Source of the DNA: Lophius americanus
Taxonomy: Eukaryota; Chordata; Actinopteri; Lophiiformes; Lophiidae
Assembly: GCA_037951165.1 (NCBI GenBank)
Contig: JBBDHG010000054.1
Span: 5,098,001-5,162,000, forward strand
Length of the DNA: 64,000 nt
Direction: 5' to 3'
Shown: positions 10,233-24,200 of the stretch, piece by piece
Layout: the number at the start of each line of letters is the position of its first letter
How positions within the stretch are numbered: the stretch's first letter is position 1
Notes under the pieces: generated by a model
The model's input: the letters and a program-made list of their open reading frames with translations, nothing else
The model's database searches: none
What the model was told of the DNA's origin: nothing
Translations under genes and position numbers: made by a program

Positions 10233-13200
10233 GTAAGCATTCTATTGAGTGTCCACCATTGATAAGAATAAGAATATCACCATGGTAGTGGTTTATGATG
10301 AGAATTATGGTGCTTATAATTCGACATCAGGCTACCTTAAATAAAGGCTAACCTGCTATATTTATTAATGCCTCTGAAATGATGCTATTACTGTTCCCCC
10401 CCATCTTTCTACCATCATTTCTTGAATAAAGTCACACACATTCCACCTGTTTTCAAACTGATTTAGTGATAAGTGTTATTTTTTGTTGTTGTTATGGCTG
10501 TGAAAGAAGCTGCAGACATTGGCCTAATGGGTTTATTCAGATCAGCTCTTTAATCACCTTCTGCCCTTTGTGGGGCTGCAAGATTTTCCAGTGCTGATGT
10601 CAATGTTAATATGATAGAAAAATAATCTCTTGCTAAGTTTGAGAAAGCAATTTTTTTCTCCCCCTTTCAATTCTTAACAATATTTTTTTTTCAACCATCA
10701 ACCACTCCAGCACTGGCCCAAACTGAGATCTGATTGGCCCCTCAAGTGCCCCTCTCCTGTTTCCTGTCTTTTTGCAGCACATCTTTATGGAACTGCCATA
10801 CTATTAAATCCATCTTCGTAGTATTGTGTAAACCTTTTGTCACCAAAACAACTCTTAGACGCTTTCTGTGTTCTGACACTGTTCTATCAGAACCAGCTAT
10901 AATATTTTCACCAATTCGCTCTTCTGTGAGGTCGGCCATCGGGGACGAGCCTCTGCTCCCGTTGCTTATCAGTTAACCTTGGTTGTCATGACCCTGTTGC
11001 TGGGTCACCAGTTGTCAATAGGTACTTATGACTGCAGTCTACGATCGCCCAACAACATCTGGGGTTTTGAAGATGTTCTTATGAGGACAGGGTGAGATCC
11101 TTTAGCCTGCCCAGGTTCCGACAAACCATTTCAAGGACTACATTTTCACTTACTCCCTTATCTATCCCACTTGCTAACAGGTGCGATTCGGATCACATTA
11201 TCAATGTTGTTGTCGCTTTATCTCTCAGTAGTTATAATTTTATGACTCATTGTTGTGTACTTAACTAATGCTGTGTTACACCATGTTGGTGGGAAGGTTA
11301 TAACAGAAAAGAATCCCATGTTAAGGACATTTGATGCAGGCTAGATGTCGATGAAATTGTATTTACTATGGCATGAACAGCAGTGTTTCCATTTTCCTCA
11401 GAAGCTTCATGCTAGTTTTCAATTCCTCACATTAGTTTAGGTTAATGGTTGCAGCTTTCTGGCATTTGGTACTGCACTCTGTTACTGGCTGAAGGCCAAA
11501 TTTTTCTCTGTCAGTATTTCAGTTCAGTTACATCATTTGGCTAGTTTAAAATCCAAAAGTATATGAAAGTTCATTTTATTTTTTCAACTTATTTGATGCA
11601 GACAGTTTACTCTGACATGGCTCGATTTGCAAAATATTCAGTCATTCTTCTTTGCTCGAAGCGATAGAATCAAACAAGGAAAGCCTGAAATACATGAATA
11701 TAGTACTGAATAAGAATTGTGCCAGGGTGTTTGACATATACTTGGCCCTTTATTGAGAAAAGTCTTGGATCTGTAACTGTTTTCAACACTTGATCTCACA
11801 GAAAACTAGGGTTGAATACATAACATCCCTTGGTGTTTGTATCACTACAATTGCAGCTTGAGCATGTGTATACTCGCTCTAATCCTCTATATTTGAAACA
11901 TGAACAAGCTAGTTTCAGTCTACCCAATAAAATATCAACAGCAGAAAACTGACAGCAGAATTACGACTAAAGGGTGGTGTTTGCTCACTGTTTCCTTATC
12001 ACTGCCATGATTCTAATCTTATATATTGATATCAGAGTGTTTTATTACAATGGAGAGCATTTAGCTACTATTCTGGCAGCTGCAGACGCACAAACATTGA
12101 CTTATAGAAGAATAGACTAATCAAAATAAGCTCATTGCACCGCGTCTGACACTTCACATCAACTAGTGTTTCTAATATCACAAAATTGTCACTTCGTGAG
12201 CCTCTTAATGACACCTCAGTGTTTACACTTGTCTTTGAGATGGGAATGCTCAGAGTGGAGGGACCTATTTTAGTAAAGGAGACAATATCTGTGCTGGTGG
12301 TAATGGACTTGGGCCCTTCTGGAAGAATTCTAGCAATCTGCCAAAGATATGGTTTGTGGTGTAAACCCAAACATTTCTCTGCTACTGAAGCACCAAAGCA
12401 GATGGTTGGAGATGCAGACATGATCAACATTAATAAGACATTATTGTTATTGGAGTTGGTTGCTTCATACCGACTTGGAGTCCTTTCTACTCCAGCTAGA
12501 AGTCGCTTGTAGTGTCTGAATAGCGTCAGTTTGCACCATTCTGCATCTGAGGATGAAGACTTGATGCAGCTAGATGGAGGCTGCTTTGTTTTTGAATGAG
12601 ATAAGAATTAGCCCATGGGAGTAGAGTCAGACCCAATGATGGACATTCAGACTGAGAGAAACAGAGAGCAGCAAGGATTATATGTGGAGTGAAAGAGAAG
12701 GAAATCTGTGAGACCCCCCTAGGAATTGGCTCTAGGCAATTTGAATAGTTTGAAAAGGATATGAGGAGTTATACGTACATACGTTTGCAAACAAATGCAC
12801 ATACATATTTACATACATAGTTTTCATATGTTTTGTGTATATTCGGCATTAAGTGTAATGTATATTCTAGCCCACATTTCTACTACGAATGCTTCAAAGG
12901 TTATTGTATATATGTCAGTTTGATTATGAATTATTTTCCTCATCCCACTTCCAGTGTGATAATAGTTTCATATGCCTTTCAGTCAGGAAGAAATCCGGCT
13001 TGACAGCAAACTATGCAATTTTCATCACAGATATTGTGCTACATACATTCCATGTTAATGAAGCTATTTAGCTACCTCAAATTGCTGGTGGTATGAAAGC
13101 TGATAACCCATGCTGCACTACTCAAAGAGCAGGTGGGAGATGTATGTGGAGGGGAAATTAGCATTCATGCATCTTTACAAGTGGGGAAATAGCTTTACTG

Positions 13201-15083
13201 GTCAGTCATCCATATCACAGAATCTGTCAATGTTGTTTGTCAATCATATACATTACCACAGGCATGCAATTGATAATTAAAAGGTCAATGCAGGGTATAA
13301 ATGCCAAGGTTATTTAAATACACAGGTTAGCCATAACTTTTATGCCACTGGCAGTTGAAGCCAGAAAAAACCTAGATGCCTCACACACACTCAGTCGGAG
13401 CTCAGATAATCAGGAGAGAGCGTAAGCAGAACGCCTACGATGCCTGTCTATTAAATGTCTTTCCTGTTCACTAATGTTTGAGGAAACATATGTTTCCAAG
13501 CCTTTAACAGCACAATTGAGAATGGCCTCAAGGTTCTTCTTTATAATGAGTTTCTCAATTTCATTAAGTGGAATACACACTGATCAGTCAGAACATTATA
13601 ACCATCGATGTGAGGAGTGGAACATTGATTGTCTTGTTATAATGGCACTTGTCAGTGGGTGGGGAACTGGCAACAGGGCGCCGAAGGCTCATTGATGTGT
13701 GCGGGAGGTAAATGCTAACCCTTGTTGTCTGATAATAATAATAATAATAATACATTTAATTTATAATGCACTTTATCACAGAAGAGGTGCTGCAGCATAC
13801 ATCGCTGAAGAAGTAAATGCAGGTTCTGATGGATAGGTGTTGGAACACACACTCACACATCTCATAGATGTTTTGTCTACAGAAAAACGACATTTGAACA
13901 ATATTAAGCAGGTGGTTTTAATGCCATGGCTGAGTAGTGTTTATAGTCAGATCAACATAGTTAGTTACCTCGTCACTAACCATACAACCTAGTACATACT
14001 GATCCAACATTTCCCTACTGATATGATTCTGATAACTCAAGACTATCTGCTAGAGCTACCCTCTGACTTTATGACCTCTGCCAAGGAGGTCATGGTTTTG
14101 CCTGTCTCGGACTGTCTCTGTTTCTATCTATCATCGTTATTACTACAGAAGCTAAGAACTAAGTTTGATGAAATATTTTTGGACTGGTAGGCTTTGACCC
14201 ATTTCATTAGTAAAGGGCCATACAATGATGGTCAAACTTTCATGGCAGTGTTGCTTCATCGTGCAAAAACATAATGGAGAAACTGAGCTACGTGGATTCA
14301 AGGTTTTGCCCTCTGACCCTGAATGAAGACCAGTTTCTATCTTTTTCCCAGCTATCTGCAGTGGAATTCAATGGGACCATTTTCATGTGAGATAAATGGA
14401 TTTGGTCACCTGCTTTGACTTAGTAAGTGTAAATGATTGTTGAAACACTGAATTTAATTGAGGGTTTCACACATACTTCTTATTCCAGCATAGGCAGTCT
14501 GATACCGGATTGACAAATATATACTCACCTAAGGGTTTAACAGTTCTCTCAACCACCAGGGCATCTCATCATTGGATTGTCTCACTCACAAACACAGATG
14601 TCTGGTGTTGTATCTGCCTCAAACAGCCAGTTTATATGCACTATGATTTTCCCAATGCCTTTCTCTTCTCTCTCCTCTCGTGTATACAAATACATCATTC
14701 TCCCAGTAACATAATCAGCTCTGCACATCTGCACCAAACATAACTCATATTTGCCCTCTGATTTGTTCCAGGTTCTGTTTTTTCATGTTGCTTGTTCCTC
14801 CTGGTTTACTGATGTTGGTCTAGTTTATTCTCTTGTTTTTTTATTTTGGAATTCCACTAGTATGAAAAGTAAAATAAAAACTTGAAAAAATGCTTTTCCT
14901 CATCCCAAGTTTGATTACGTTCATAACGATATCTCGATAGAAGGTGATTACTAATCACTCGAACTTAAGACAAAAATTATTCTATTCTGGTCGTGGCTTC
15001 TAGCGAATTGTGCTGATTTCATTATTCTTCCAGAGCAAAATTGTTTTAGATCTTCATAAACCTTTGTTTTTCTCTCATTGTAG
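10233..15083 (+). other. galnt13 intron between noncoding exon and coding exon 1
   Basis: Holds a Tc1 remnant (13577-13940). At 12068-12512 there are overlapping open frames on both strands (120 and 108 codons) that I cannot assign to a family. The rest shows nothing recognisable. Confidence 0.5.
13577..13940 (+). mobile_element. Tc1/mariner remnant, internally deleted
   Basis: The ends are degenerate inverted repeats: ACACTGATCAGTCAGAACAT on the left and GGTGGTTTTAATGCCATGGC on the right. Between them, stretches such as CACTTGTCAGTGGGTGGG and GGCTCATTGATGTGTGCGGG match the usual fish Tc1-like element. Most of the transposase is missing. A second repeat (ATA tract plus CATTTAATTTATAATGCACT, 13729-13790) is nested inside. 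Confidence 0.75.
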
Positions 15084-15345
15084 GATGACACGTATTAGTC
15101 CAGTCTCCTCCCTGTTTCCCCACCTCGTTCAAACACAGCATCAGCAGACCGAGGGCCTCTGAGCACCGCTTGGCTGCCTGACTGACATCCTGGGGAGGAG
15201 GTGATGCGACGGTTTGTCTACTGCAAGGTGGTGCTAACCACCTCTCTAGTGTGGGTGCTGCTGGACGTCTTCTTGCTATTGTACTTCAGTGAGTGTAACA
15301 AATGTGACGACAGGAAAGACCGCTCACTGCTTCCTGCCCTCAGAG
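15084..15345 (+). CDS. galnt13: galnt13 coding exon 1 (leader, start codon, membrane anchor)
   Basis: The acceptor TCTCTCATTGTAG ends at 15083, and 120 nt of leader precede the ATG at 15204. The frame extends upstream only by a GTG at 15201, so the ATG giving MRRFVYCKVV is the start. It encodes residues 1-47: a short basic cytoplasmic tail, the signal-anchor (about 5-28), then the ECNKCDD stem start. The donor AGAG|GTGAGA leaves phase 1 at 15345. Confidence 0.93.
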
Positions 15346-17988
15346 GTGAGAATGAACCGCTGCCAGCGGTAAAATTCACAACTGACTGTATGTTCTCTCC
15401 CTCTTTATCTTTGAGTTTTGATTACTGAATATTCTGTTGCACATAAAACACTGCATTTTAAGACTTCTCATCGGAAGGTATCAAGTTAAGTTTGAATGTC
15501 AAGAGCTCTAGCACAAGTTTACAAAGACAATGAATATCCATATGTGAATTATTGAAATGTTTTATTTCAATAGTCTGTCGAGAAATTATATTTGTTTTTA
15601 ATATGTAGTAAGTCTCAAATAAAATAAAAGTTCTTCTCATATTTCAAATGTTGGGCGTTTGGCTCATTACACTAGAAATGTCTAGCTTTGACTAGTATGA
15701 CTAGTGTTTTTATTGTGGCTTATGTTATACAGATATCTATAGTTAAAAACTTGATCTATTATCAGAATTTATATAAAAAATGAATACAAAAACGAATGAG
15801 AAGTCTCAACTTATTTAATATTTCATTTAAAATGAAATTGAGTTGGATTCTTCTGCTTCTGAGCCGCACACATAATGTCATCAAAGATTTACACACTTTC
15901 CGCCACGGCGGCACATCTCGTTTATAAAGATGTCTGTTTGGGGGCCATTATTATTTCACTGCCGTCTCAGAGGTGGAGCATCAGTTGCTCCTTTTACACG
16001 GCCTTTATTCCACCTCTATTTATATCTATTCTATAAGTCAAGAAAATTAGTCTTCTCTCATGCACTTGTCATCAGTATAACACCGGTGTGGTTCTGTTCC
16101 AACACTGTCTTATTCAGCGTAAACAACAATCTTCGCAATCAAACAAAGAAGGCCTCTGACCCCCCCCCCCATTATACTTCCAGTGCATTTATACAGAACC
16201 GGAAAGGCAGTGTAAAAATTACTCATTTTTATTTTTTTAAGCAGCAATCTGTATTTACCTATTTATAAGATTGTATTTTTGGAGTTGCACATATATTTTC
16301 TTTCATAATATCTGTCCTTGAACTTTAATTTCAGGAACAATTCTGACATGGTTTACTAGAGTATATGGATTAGTTTATAATTCTACTCCACCACACTTGG
16401 GGAACTATTATACTTTTCAATTTCACTTCCGTTATTTGCTTATTAATTTAACGTCATGGGCAATTTGACCAATGGCAATGCAGGTTCTGACAATTTGCTT
16501 AAAGCAATCCGTGTGTATGCTTTGTGTGTTATTGCTCACTCTGAAATACACTTAAACCGCAGAGCCTCTTTGTTGGTTTCCTCACATGCTCTGCACTAAG
16601 CCAGTTTCTAAGGGGCTGGTTAAGCTGCTTTTAATGTTGGGCTGAGGCAGAGCTGCAATCTACTGACACTAATTACCATACAAACATATACTGAAGTGTA
16701 CTGGATTACATTGAGCATAAAAGAGCCTAAACATAGTGATTGTTTTCCAAATAAATATATGAACTGAGTGCTGAGAGGTTTTGTCAGATTGTACTTTTTC
16801 TTGTTAAAATTCATTTTGATTCAGGTTTCTGGCAACGAGGTGAATTGACCTGCTCTTTATCTCTACCAGGCCTCTGCGGGTGGAAGGGATCAGGCAATCG
16901 CGGCTGTTTGCATTGGTCTTGTGTGTCCAAACATAATCTCCGATGCTACTGGAGAGATCAACATAATATATTCTATGTTCTGATCAAAGGCCTCTTGTTG
17001 ATGCAGTGATTCACTAATAATAATACATTGGACTTATACAGTGCCTTTCTAAGAACCCAAGGACGCTTAACAAAGAGGACAGTCAAAACATTCAAATAAA
17101 TAACAATTAAAATGAGAGATGTGTAGAAAAGATTTAGAGATCGTAGAGCTTTAAGAACAGGTGGTGTTTAAGGAATTGTCCAGGGTTGCAGAATTCCTGA
17201 TTTCAGGAGGGAGAGTGTTCCAGAGGGCGGTGAAACTAAAGGATCTGTTGCCCAATGTGCGTGTGGTGTTGAGGGTGGAGAGCAGACCAGTGTCGGAAGA
17301 GCGAAGCTTCCGAGAAAGAGTGCAAGGGTGGAGAAGGTTGGTGAGGTACTGCGGGGCAAGGGAATGGATGGATTTGTAAGTGAGCAGGAGGAGTTTTGTT
17401 GATGCGTGATTTGATAGGAAGCCAGTGAAGGTGGATGACAGTTGGGGTGATGTGCTGCCTGGTGCGGTTGAAAACCCTGGCAGCTGAGTTATTGACATAC
17501 TGGAGCCGGTCCAGGGCTTTGCTGGGTACCCGAGACAGGACTCCATTACAGTAGTCTTCAGTAGATTTTGTGATGGGTTTGATGTGTGATTGATATGAAA
17601 GGGTTGAGTCCAGGATGACGCCTATGTTGCGGACCTCTGAGGATGGGCAGATGGAGCTACCAGCCACGTCTAGGAGGAGATCTCAAATCTTCCGGCGCAG
17701 TGCCTTAGGGGCCACAACCATGAGCTCTGTTTTGCTGCTGTTTAGTTTGAGGAGGTCAGATGACATCCATGTTTTTATTTCCTGTGGTCATTTGACTAGG
17801 GACTGGGGAGGAGGGTGGGCGGATAGCTTGTTGCTGAGGTAGAGCTGTGTGTCATCCTCCTAATCTAAAGGAGGAGCATGTAGATTGTAAAGAGGAGGGG
17901 TCCAAAAACCCAGAACCCTGTGGGACGCCTTGGGGCAAGGGAGGAGATCTGTTGTGTGTCTAATTGTCCATATATCTAATAGATGTCA

Positions 17989-18035
<47 letters not shown>

Positions 18036-18053
18036 TGTGTATATATATACAAT

Positions 18054-18093
<40 letters not shown>

Positions 18094-18119
18094 TATATAT
18101 ATATATCATATATATATAT

Positions 18120-18158
<39 letters not shown>

Positions 18159-18210
18159 TATATATATATATATATATGATATATATATATATGATATATA
18201 TATATATATA

Positions 18211-18252
<42 letters not shown>

Positions 18253-21200
18253 TATATATATATATATCAGCTGGATTAGACAGAAATGATTTGCCGTGTT
18301 GTTTGACTGGCGCTCGTTAATGACGCTATTGGGTTTTGCCCATTCTGTTATGAGGGGAGACTTAAATTATTCTTTGGTGTCACATACTCTTGAGGAGTAA
18401 AAATATTTACTGATGTGAACATTGTGGCATTAGAGCTCAACATTTTGGAGGCGGTGATTTATTTATATTTAAGTAAAAGCCGTTGCTCCATCCCGGTGAC
18501 TAACTGAATCTTTCAGATTCTAAGCTTGACAGTCCTACTTTATGAGGTATATTTGTATTATTGCATTGTAATTAGACTTAATGTCTGGCTGAAATAAGCA
18601 GAAGAAGAAATCGTTTTTATAACAATTAATTATCAGCTCAGATTCAATGGTCATGATCCGCCTCACTGCATATTGTCCCTTAATTCTACCACAGTCATGG
18701 GTTCACATCGGACAGAGCCTTCATCCCCCACTACTTAAATGTAACATTACTTTCTACTCCATTGCATAGAATTGGGAGAAGGGATAAATGATCCTGGTAC
18801 GTTGGTGATTAGGATCTTTTATCGAATGTCTGACTTAAATTCTTAATGGTCCAGTTTGACCATAACGCATTTAATTACCAGTCACTCCTGTACATTATAT
18901 TTTAAGATGTGGTTATAATGTTATGACAATTTAAAAAGCTGCAAATTGCTAGTGATTGAAATATGATTACTTCAGGGTTGCATGAATGGCACAAGGAATT
19001 ACAGCTTCAAAGGTCTCAGTCGTAGCATTATTCTGTATCGCTGCTTTTAGTTGTTTTTCACACACAAAAACAGTTCTTTCTGTTATTTACTGTATCTACT
19101 CCACCTTCCCTTGCTGTGAATGCTTACTGTTGTCTGGGTACTCATATGTTTGCTGGTATTACATCTAAATATCACATTCAGAGTCTTTGTTCTTTTTAGT
19201 GATACCATGTTGCAGTTGGGTTGATGGCGCATATCATTAAAACGTGGCAGAACTCTGCCGGGTCTCTGGTCTTTCTCTGCTGCTTTGTGTTCTACAGAAG
19301 TTGCTCTGATATACATAAGATGCCAGCTGGGTCAGACTCACTGGTAGTGAGCAGAGTAGAGGGAAGAGGTGGAGGTAAAGTTCAGAGGAGAGAGGATGGA
19401 ACAAGGTTGTGATAGAGCCTTCAGCTGTGAGACACTACAGACCAACTCCTACGTAGTAAATGAGAGGGAAAAGAGCTGAGACACATCTTTGTATGCAGAA
19501 CGCTGCTTGGAAACATGTTGGCTTGAAGAATCTCGCCACCACGGATAAAGAAGTGCAGAAGGATAGGGTAATGTATAACATGTGTACTTAGGTAGTCCAG
19601 ACTTGACCACGTAACGGTCAGGAAGACTTCATATTTGAGTGATTGTGCCTCAGAAGACGCATTACTTCTGAGTGGAACCGTCTGACAGGAACCGTCTGAC
19701 TGTAATTGCATAGGATGCAGCTGCAGACAGGTTATAAAATTAGATTGATTGACCTGAAGACAGGCAAAGGCACTGTTTTCTTCTCAGATGATTGCGGTAA
19801 TCTTTTATGATTGCTATCTATCAGGTGAAGAGTGAGTCAGGCTTGAAAATTCCACCACTCCACCAAGACATTGCTTCTTAAGCTCAATCTGATCTGATTT
19901 CTGTTTCTTAGCCAAACCAGGTTTGTCTACGGGATTGTTTCTATACTTTATATTTGTTCTGCTAGAGATAACTGAAATTGCTGAAGTTGAAAATGTTATT
20001 GATGTAATGAGGAAACTAATTTATTAATTTGACCATGTGAAGTCATATATAAAATGATGGTAGAACCTTTTGATATGAAAAAATGGCTGCCTTATGCGTA
20101 AACGGAAAATAAATGATAATAAATTAGGGTAAAGGCTTGAAACTGTCCCACCAAGTAGGAGATACATGATGTACCCCTGAACACAGCACTTCTTAAATGG
20201 AATTTATAACATTTTTAGTCTGTCGATAGCCTGGGCGATTGGCAATCCTGAGAGCCGCTCAGCTAACATAAGCATGAAAACAAAGATATTTCAATCAGAA
20301 GAGTCGGAGAATGAAGAAAAGGTGAATGATTCATTGCAACAGACAAAATGTGATAATTAGTCAGAAAGTGTTTGGAGCTTTGGGGAGATTGTAATTGAAA
20401 GGTCTCTGGCTGAGCAGCACAAACGTAGCCCCCCTTTGGAGTCTGGATACAGGTGGTGGTGACTGATGACTCTGCTGGGACTGGTGAATGAAGAGGCTGT
20501 GAGGACTGGGCAGAGAGGGGGTTGGTGGGCTTGCTAATCAGCTACATGAAAGTACTAAATGAACACAGAGAATTACATTTTTTTTAAAAGACAGCGACTG
20601 ATGATGATATGCTAAACATGAAGGTGTGTCAACATGGTTGGATTGATCGACTGTGCAAGGGGATAATGGTCCAAAATGAACTTTTGATAACTCTTCATGC
20701 AAGAAACTAAAAAAGAATAAGTAAATTAGCTGAACAAGGACGCATCTGTAGCTTTGTCACTATATTGTTGATTTATGCAACATAGATGTAACTGTCAGAA
20801 AATTATAGGTTCAATTCAACTATTGCCTGCATGTCTTATTGGTTTATCCATGCTTGAATCAGTATTATATCTATACTCATTTTAAAACATTAGATTTTTA
20901 ACTAAGCTACAATGTTGGTATGCTTTATTTTCACGACTATTTCCTTTAGAATTCTCTCTATTTTTCTCCAAAATAGTTGTTCACACCTGCCAGTGATCAA
21001 ACTTAAAGTTTTAATTATACATTATTTTCCATTTTTATATTCTACTGGATTAGTTTTGAATGTTGTGATGAGTGCAAATGGTGTGATGAGATTATTTGAT
21101 AAAATCTTAACTCCAAAATTCAAAAGTGGCATTTATCTAGACCTACAGACCGATGGAGATGGAGAAACGTGTCTGATGAGCTCTTTGTTCAACCGTCCAG

Positions 21201-24200
21201 CTCAGCTCTTCTGCTTTGTCCATCAGATCTAAGCCAGTGTCCAAATGGAGAGAGTCAGCATCAGCATATAGAAAAGAAAAAGGATCGGCTGAGGTTAACA
21301 ATCTAACACACACCAACATGTTTCCCAGAGGGAATCCTTCTTACCTGGGGCCTCACAGCTAATTTGAACCGTGTTTCCCCCTTTCATAGAAATCACTGCC
21401 TCTGCTCTGGGAGATTATAATGAGAGAGCGAGAGAGAGAGAGAGCAGCGATAAATCCATTGAAAGTTATTTACCTTTTGCTGGAGGGAGCAGCAGCAGTA
21501 ACAGCAATGCAGATGCTTTGCCTACATGGCAAGAAGACGATTATTGCCTTCCTGCTACTTTTTTATTCTATTAATAGGTTCTTTGAAATCTTTGAATTCA
21601 AAATATCCACGTAGTTTGAAATTAAAAATAGCTGCCAGTGTTCGGTACCTCAAATCCACTCAGCCTGCACTAAAGTAATCAGGAGAGAGCTTGGCAGACT
21701 TTGCCTAAAATGTCTTTATTAAATGTCTTTTTTCACATTCACAGATATGCGAGGAAACACATTTATCAAAGCCGTTTCCCAGAACGATTGATAATGGCAT
21801 CGAGGTTTCTAAGTGTTTTTATTTTCCATCAAGGTGAATATACACCCTATCCGTCATTATAACCGCTGACAGGTGGGAAGAGAATAACATCGATTATCTC
21901 ATTACAATGGCATTTGTCAGTGGGTGGGATATATAAGGCAGCAAATAAACATTTTCTCCTAGAAGCTGATGTGTTGGAGGCTGAAATTATGGATAGGCTT
22001 AAGGATCTCAGCGACTTTGACATCTAGCCAATATATGATGGCTAGATGACTGGGTCAGAACATCTCCAATACCGCTGTCCTTGTTGTATGTTCACGGTCC
22101 GCAGTGGCTAGTACCTACCAAAGGGGTCTAATGAAAGACAGATCAGCATGTGTGTGCAAGGCTCATTGATGTGCGTGGGAATCGAAGGCAAGTGAATGTT
22201 GTCCAATCTCACACAAGAACTACTGTGTCAGAAGTTGCTGAAAAAGTTATTGCTGGTCCTGATATAAATGTTTCAGAACACACAGTGGAGTGCAGCTTTT
22301 TTGCGTACGAGGCTACGCCTTACAACTTGCAGGACTTGAAGGATCTGCTGTCAGTGTCTTGATCGGTTGGAGCTCTTTTGGCACAAATAGGGCATCTAAA
22401 CAATACTATGGATGTGGTTATAATGTTATGGCTGATTGGTGTTTATGAAATTAATTCCTACACATCCTCTATACAACTAAATGCCACAATTATATGAACT
22501 GCAATATATTCAGTAACAGTTTGGTAAGCATGAAGTTTATTGAAATACTCAGGTCTTCATGTCAGATTGTGGACAGCAGTCATCTGCTCATTTGTTGCCG
22601 TCTCCCTCTGTTCCATTTGTTTTATTGCGCTACTAGTGCTGACTATTCAGTGCATACGTATATTCAAAAAGACTCATTAATTGTGATCTGACCATTCACA
22701 ATCATCACATCATGAGGCCACACATTTTATATGCATTTGATCTGGAATATGAAAGTGACTCTATTCTAATCTGAAAAAATCTGATATTGTTAATGTGAAG
22801 TCACATTTGTTCCATGATAAAACTATTTTTTCCCCATAGGTTAGAACAGGGCACACAGTCAACAGACCGGTGTCATGGCTGTCCGTCTGTATTCATTACT
22901 CTCAGGCCCATTTATATAAGACATGTGAAGCATGTGTTATATTATACATCACAGTATCACACAATGCCAATTGAACCTCTGGGAGTTTGGGCTTGTACTG
23001 TAGTTCTTCTCATATTTAATGCTAAGAATAGACTCAATTCCAAGTGATTTTGACTGTTAATCTTTTGTCCTCAGTCAGATAAAATATTGAGGGGTTTGAA
23101 TTCTAACTGGATGTATTTTTTTGTTTGCGTGTTATTTCACAGCAGTGATATCTCGGAGCCATGAGGGTCCGGGCGAAATGGGCAAGGCAGTGAACATTCC
23201 CAAGAATGACCAGGAGAAAATGAAGGAGCTCTTTAAGATCAACCAGTTCAATCTGATGGCCAGCGACATGATAGCACTCAACAGGAGTCTGCCAGATGTG
23301 AGGTTGGATGGGTGCGTAAGCTCGGATAAATCCAGATTCATTTCATTAATCAGGTTGAATGCTCCTCTTCAGCGTGAAACTATACCTTTGTATGTAGTAG
23401 TTGGCTGATGCTTACTCTTTTTTGGTTCAGGTTTTACTCAAGATATCCAAACTTCTATGCCTATACTGTTCTCGTGTGTGTTGGAATGCTTACTTAACAC
23501 CAAACTAAACCATAGCCAATGAAGAGAAAGTCGAAGTACATTTTATTCTTTGCTGTGACTTCTTCAATTAACTTTGACATTATGGTAAATTGTGAACAAA
23601 CAACAACAAAAGAGGCAGTTTCAGTGTGTTTAACTTAATATGAAATTCCTTCACACTTGTCTTACTGAATAATTAAAAATTGTCCTAATATGTCATTTCT
23701 AATTTGTCTAAAATGAATAACACAAACGTACAGCAATGCTTCCATGATGTCGTAACAGCGTGACTGCAGCGTTCGGCACTGGACTGATTCTAACAGCAGG
23801 TGATTTCACAAGGAATGACCAACTGGTCATAAAGGGAAACGTATGACGTCATAAAGGGAAAGTTTGTGACCCACGTAGCGGATATACAACTAAAACTACT
23901 TAAAGAAGAAATATACGAGAACTCAATACTACAAATGAAACAAAGACTGTAAAGGCGACACAATGCAGATTATCTGGAGTCTATTCCAGTATTCAGACAT
24001 GCGGTTAACACAACATCATGGATTTATTCTATTGTCAAACAATCTCAGGAGGTTTTCCGGCAGTGACTGCAGATAAAACGCTCTGAACTATCACATCCAT
24101 GTCATTGACTTAAAAACATTATTAAACTGTTTGCTGAGTCCATTAGATTTTATTGGTCTGACGGCCTTCAAATGACATAAAAAAACATATCAAATTATAA

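Noticed and set aside
17964..18289. Several Tyr/Ile-rich frames on both strands
   Set aside because: They come from the (AT)n tract.
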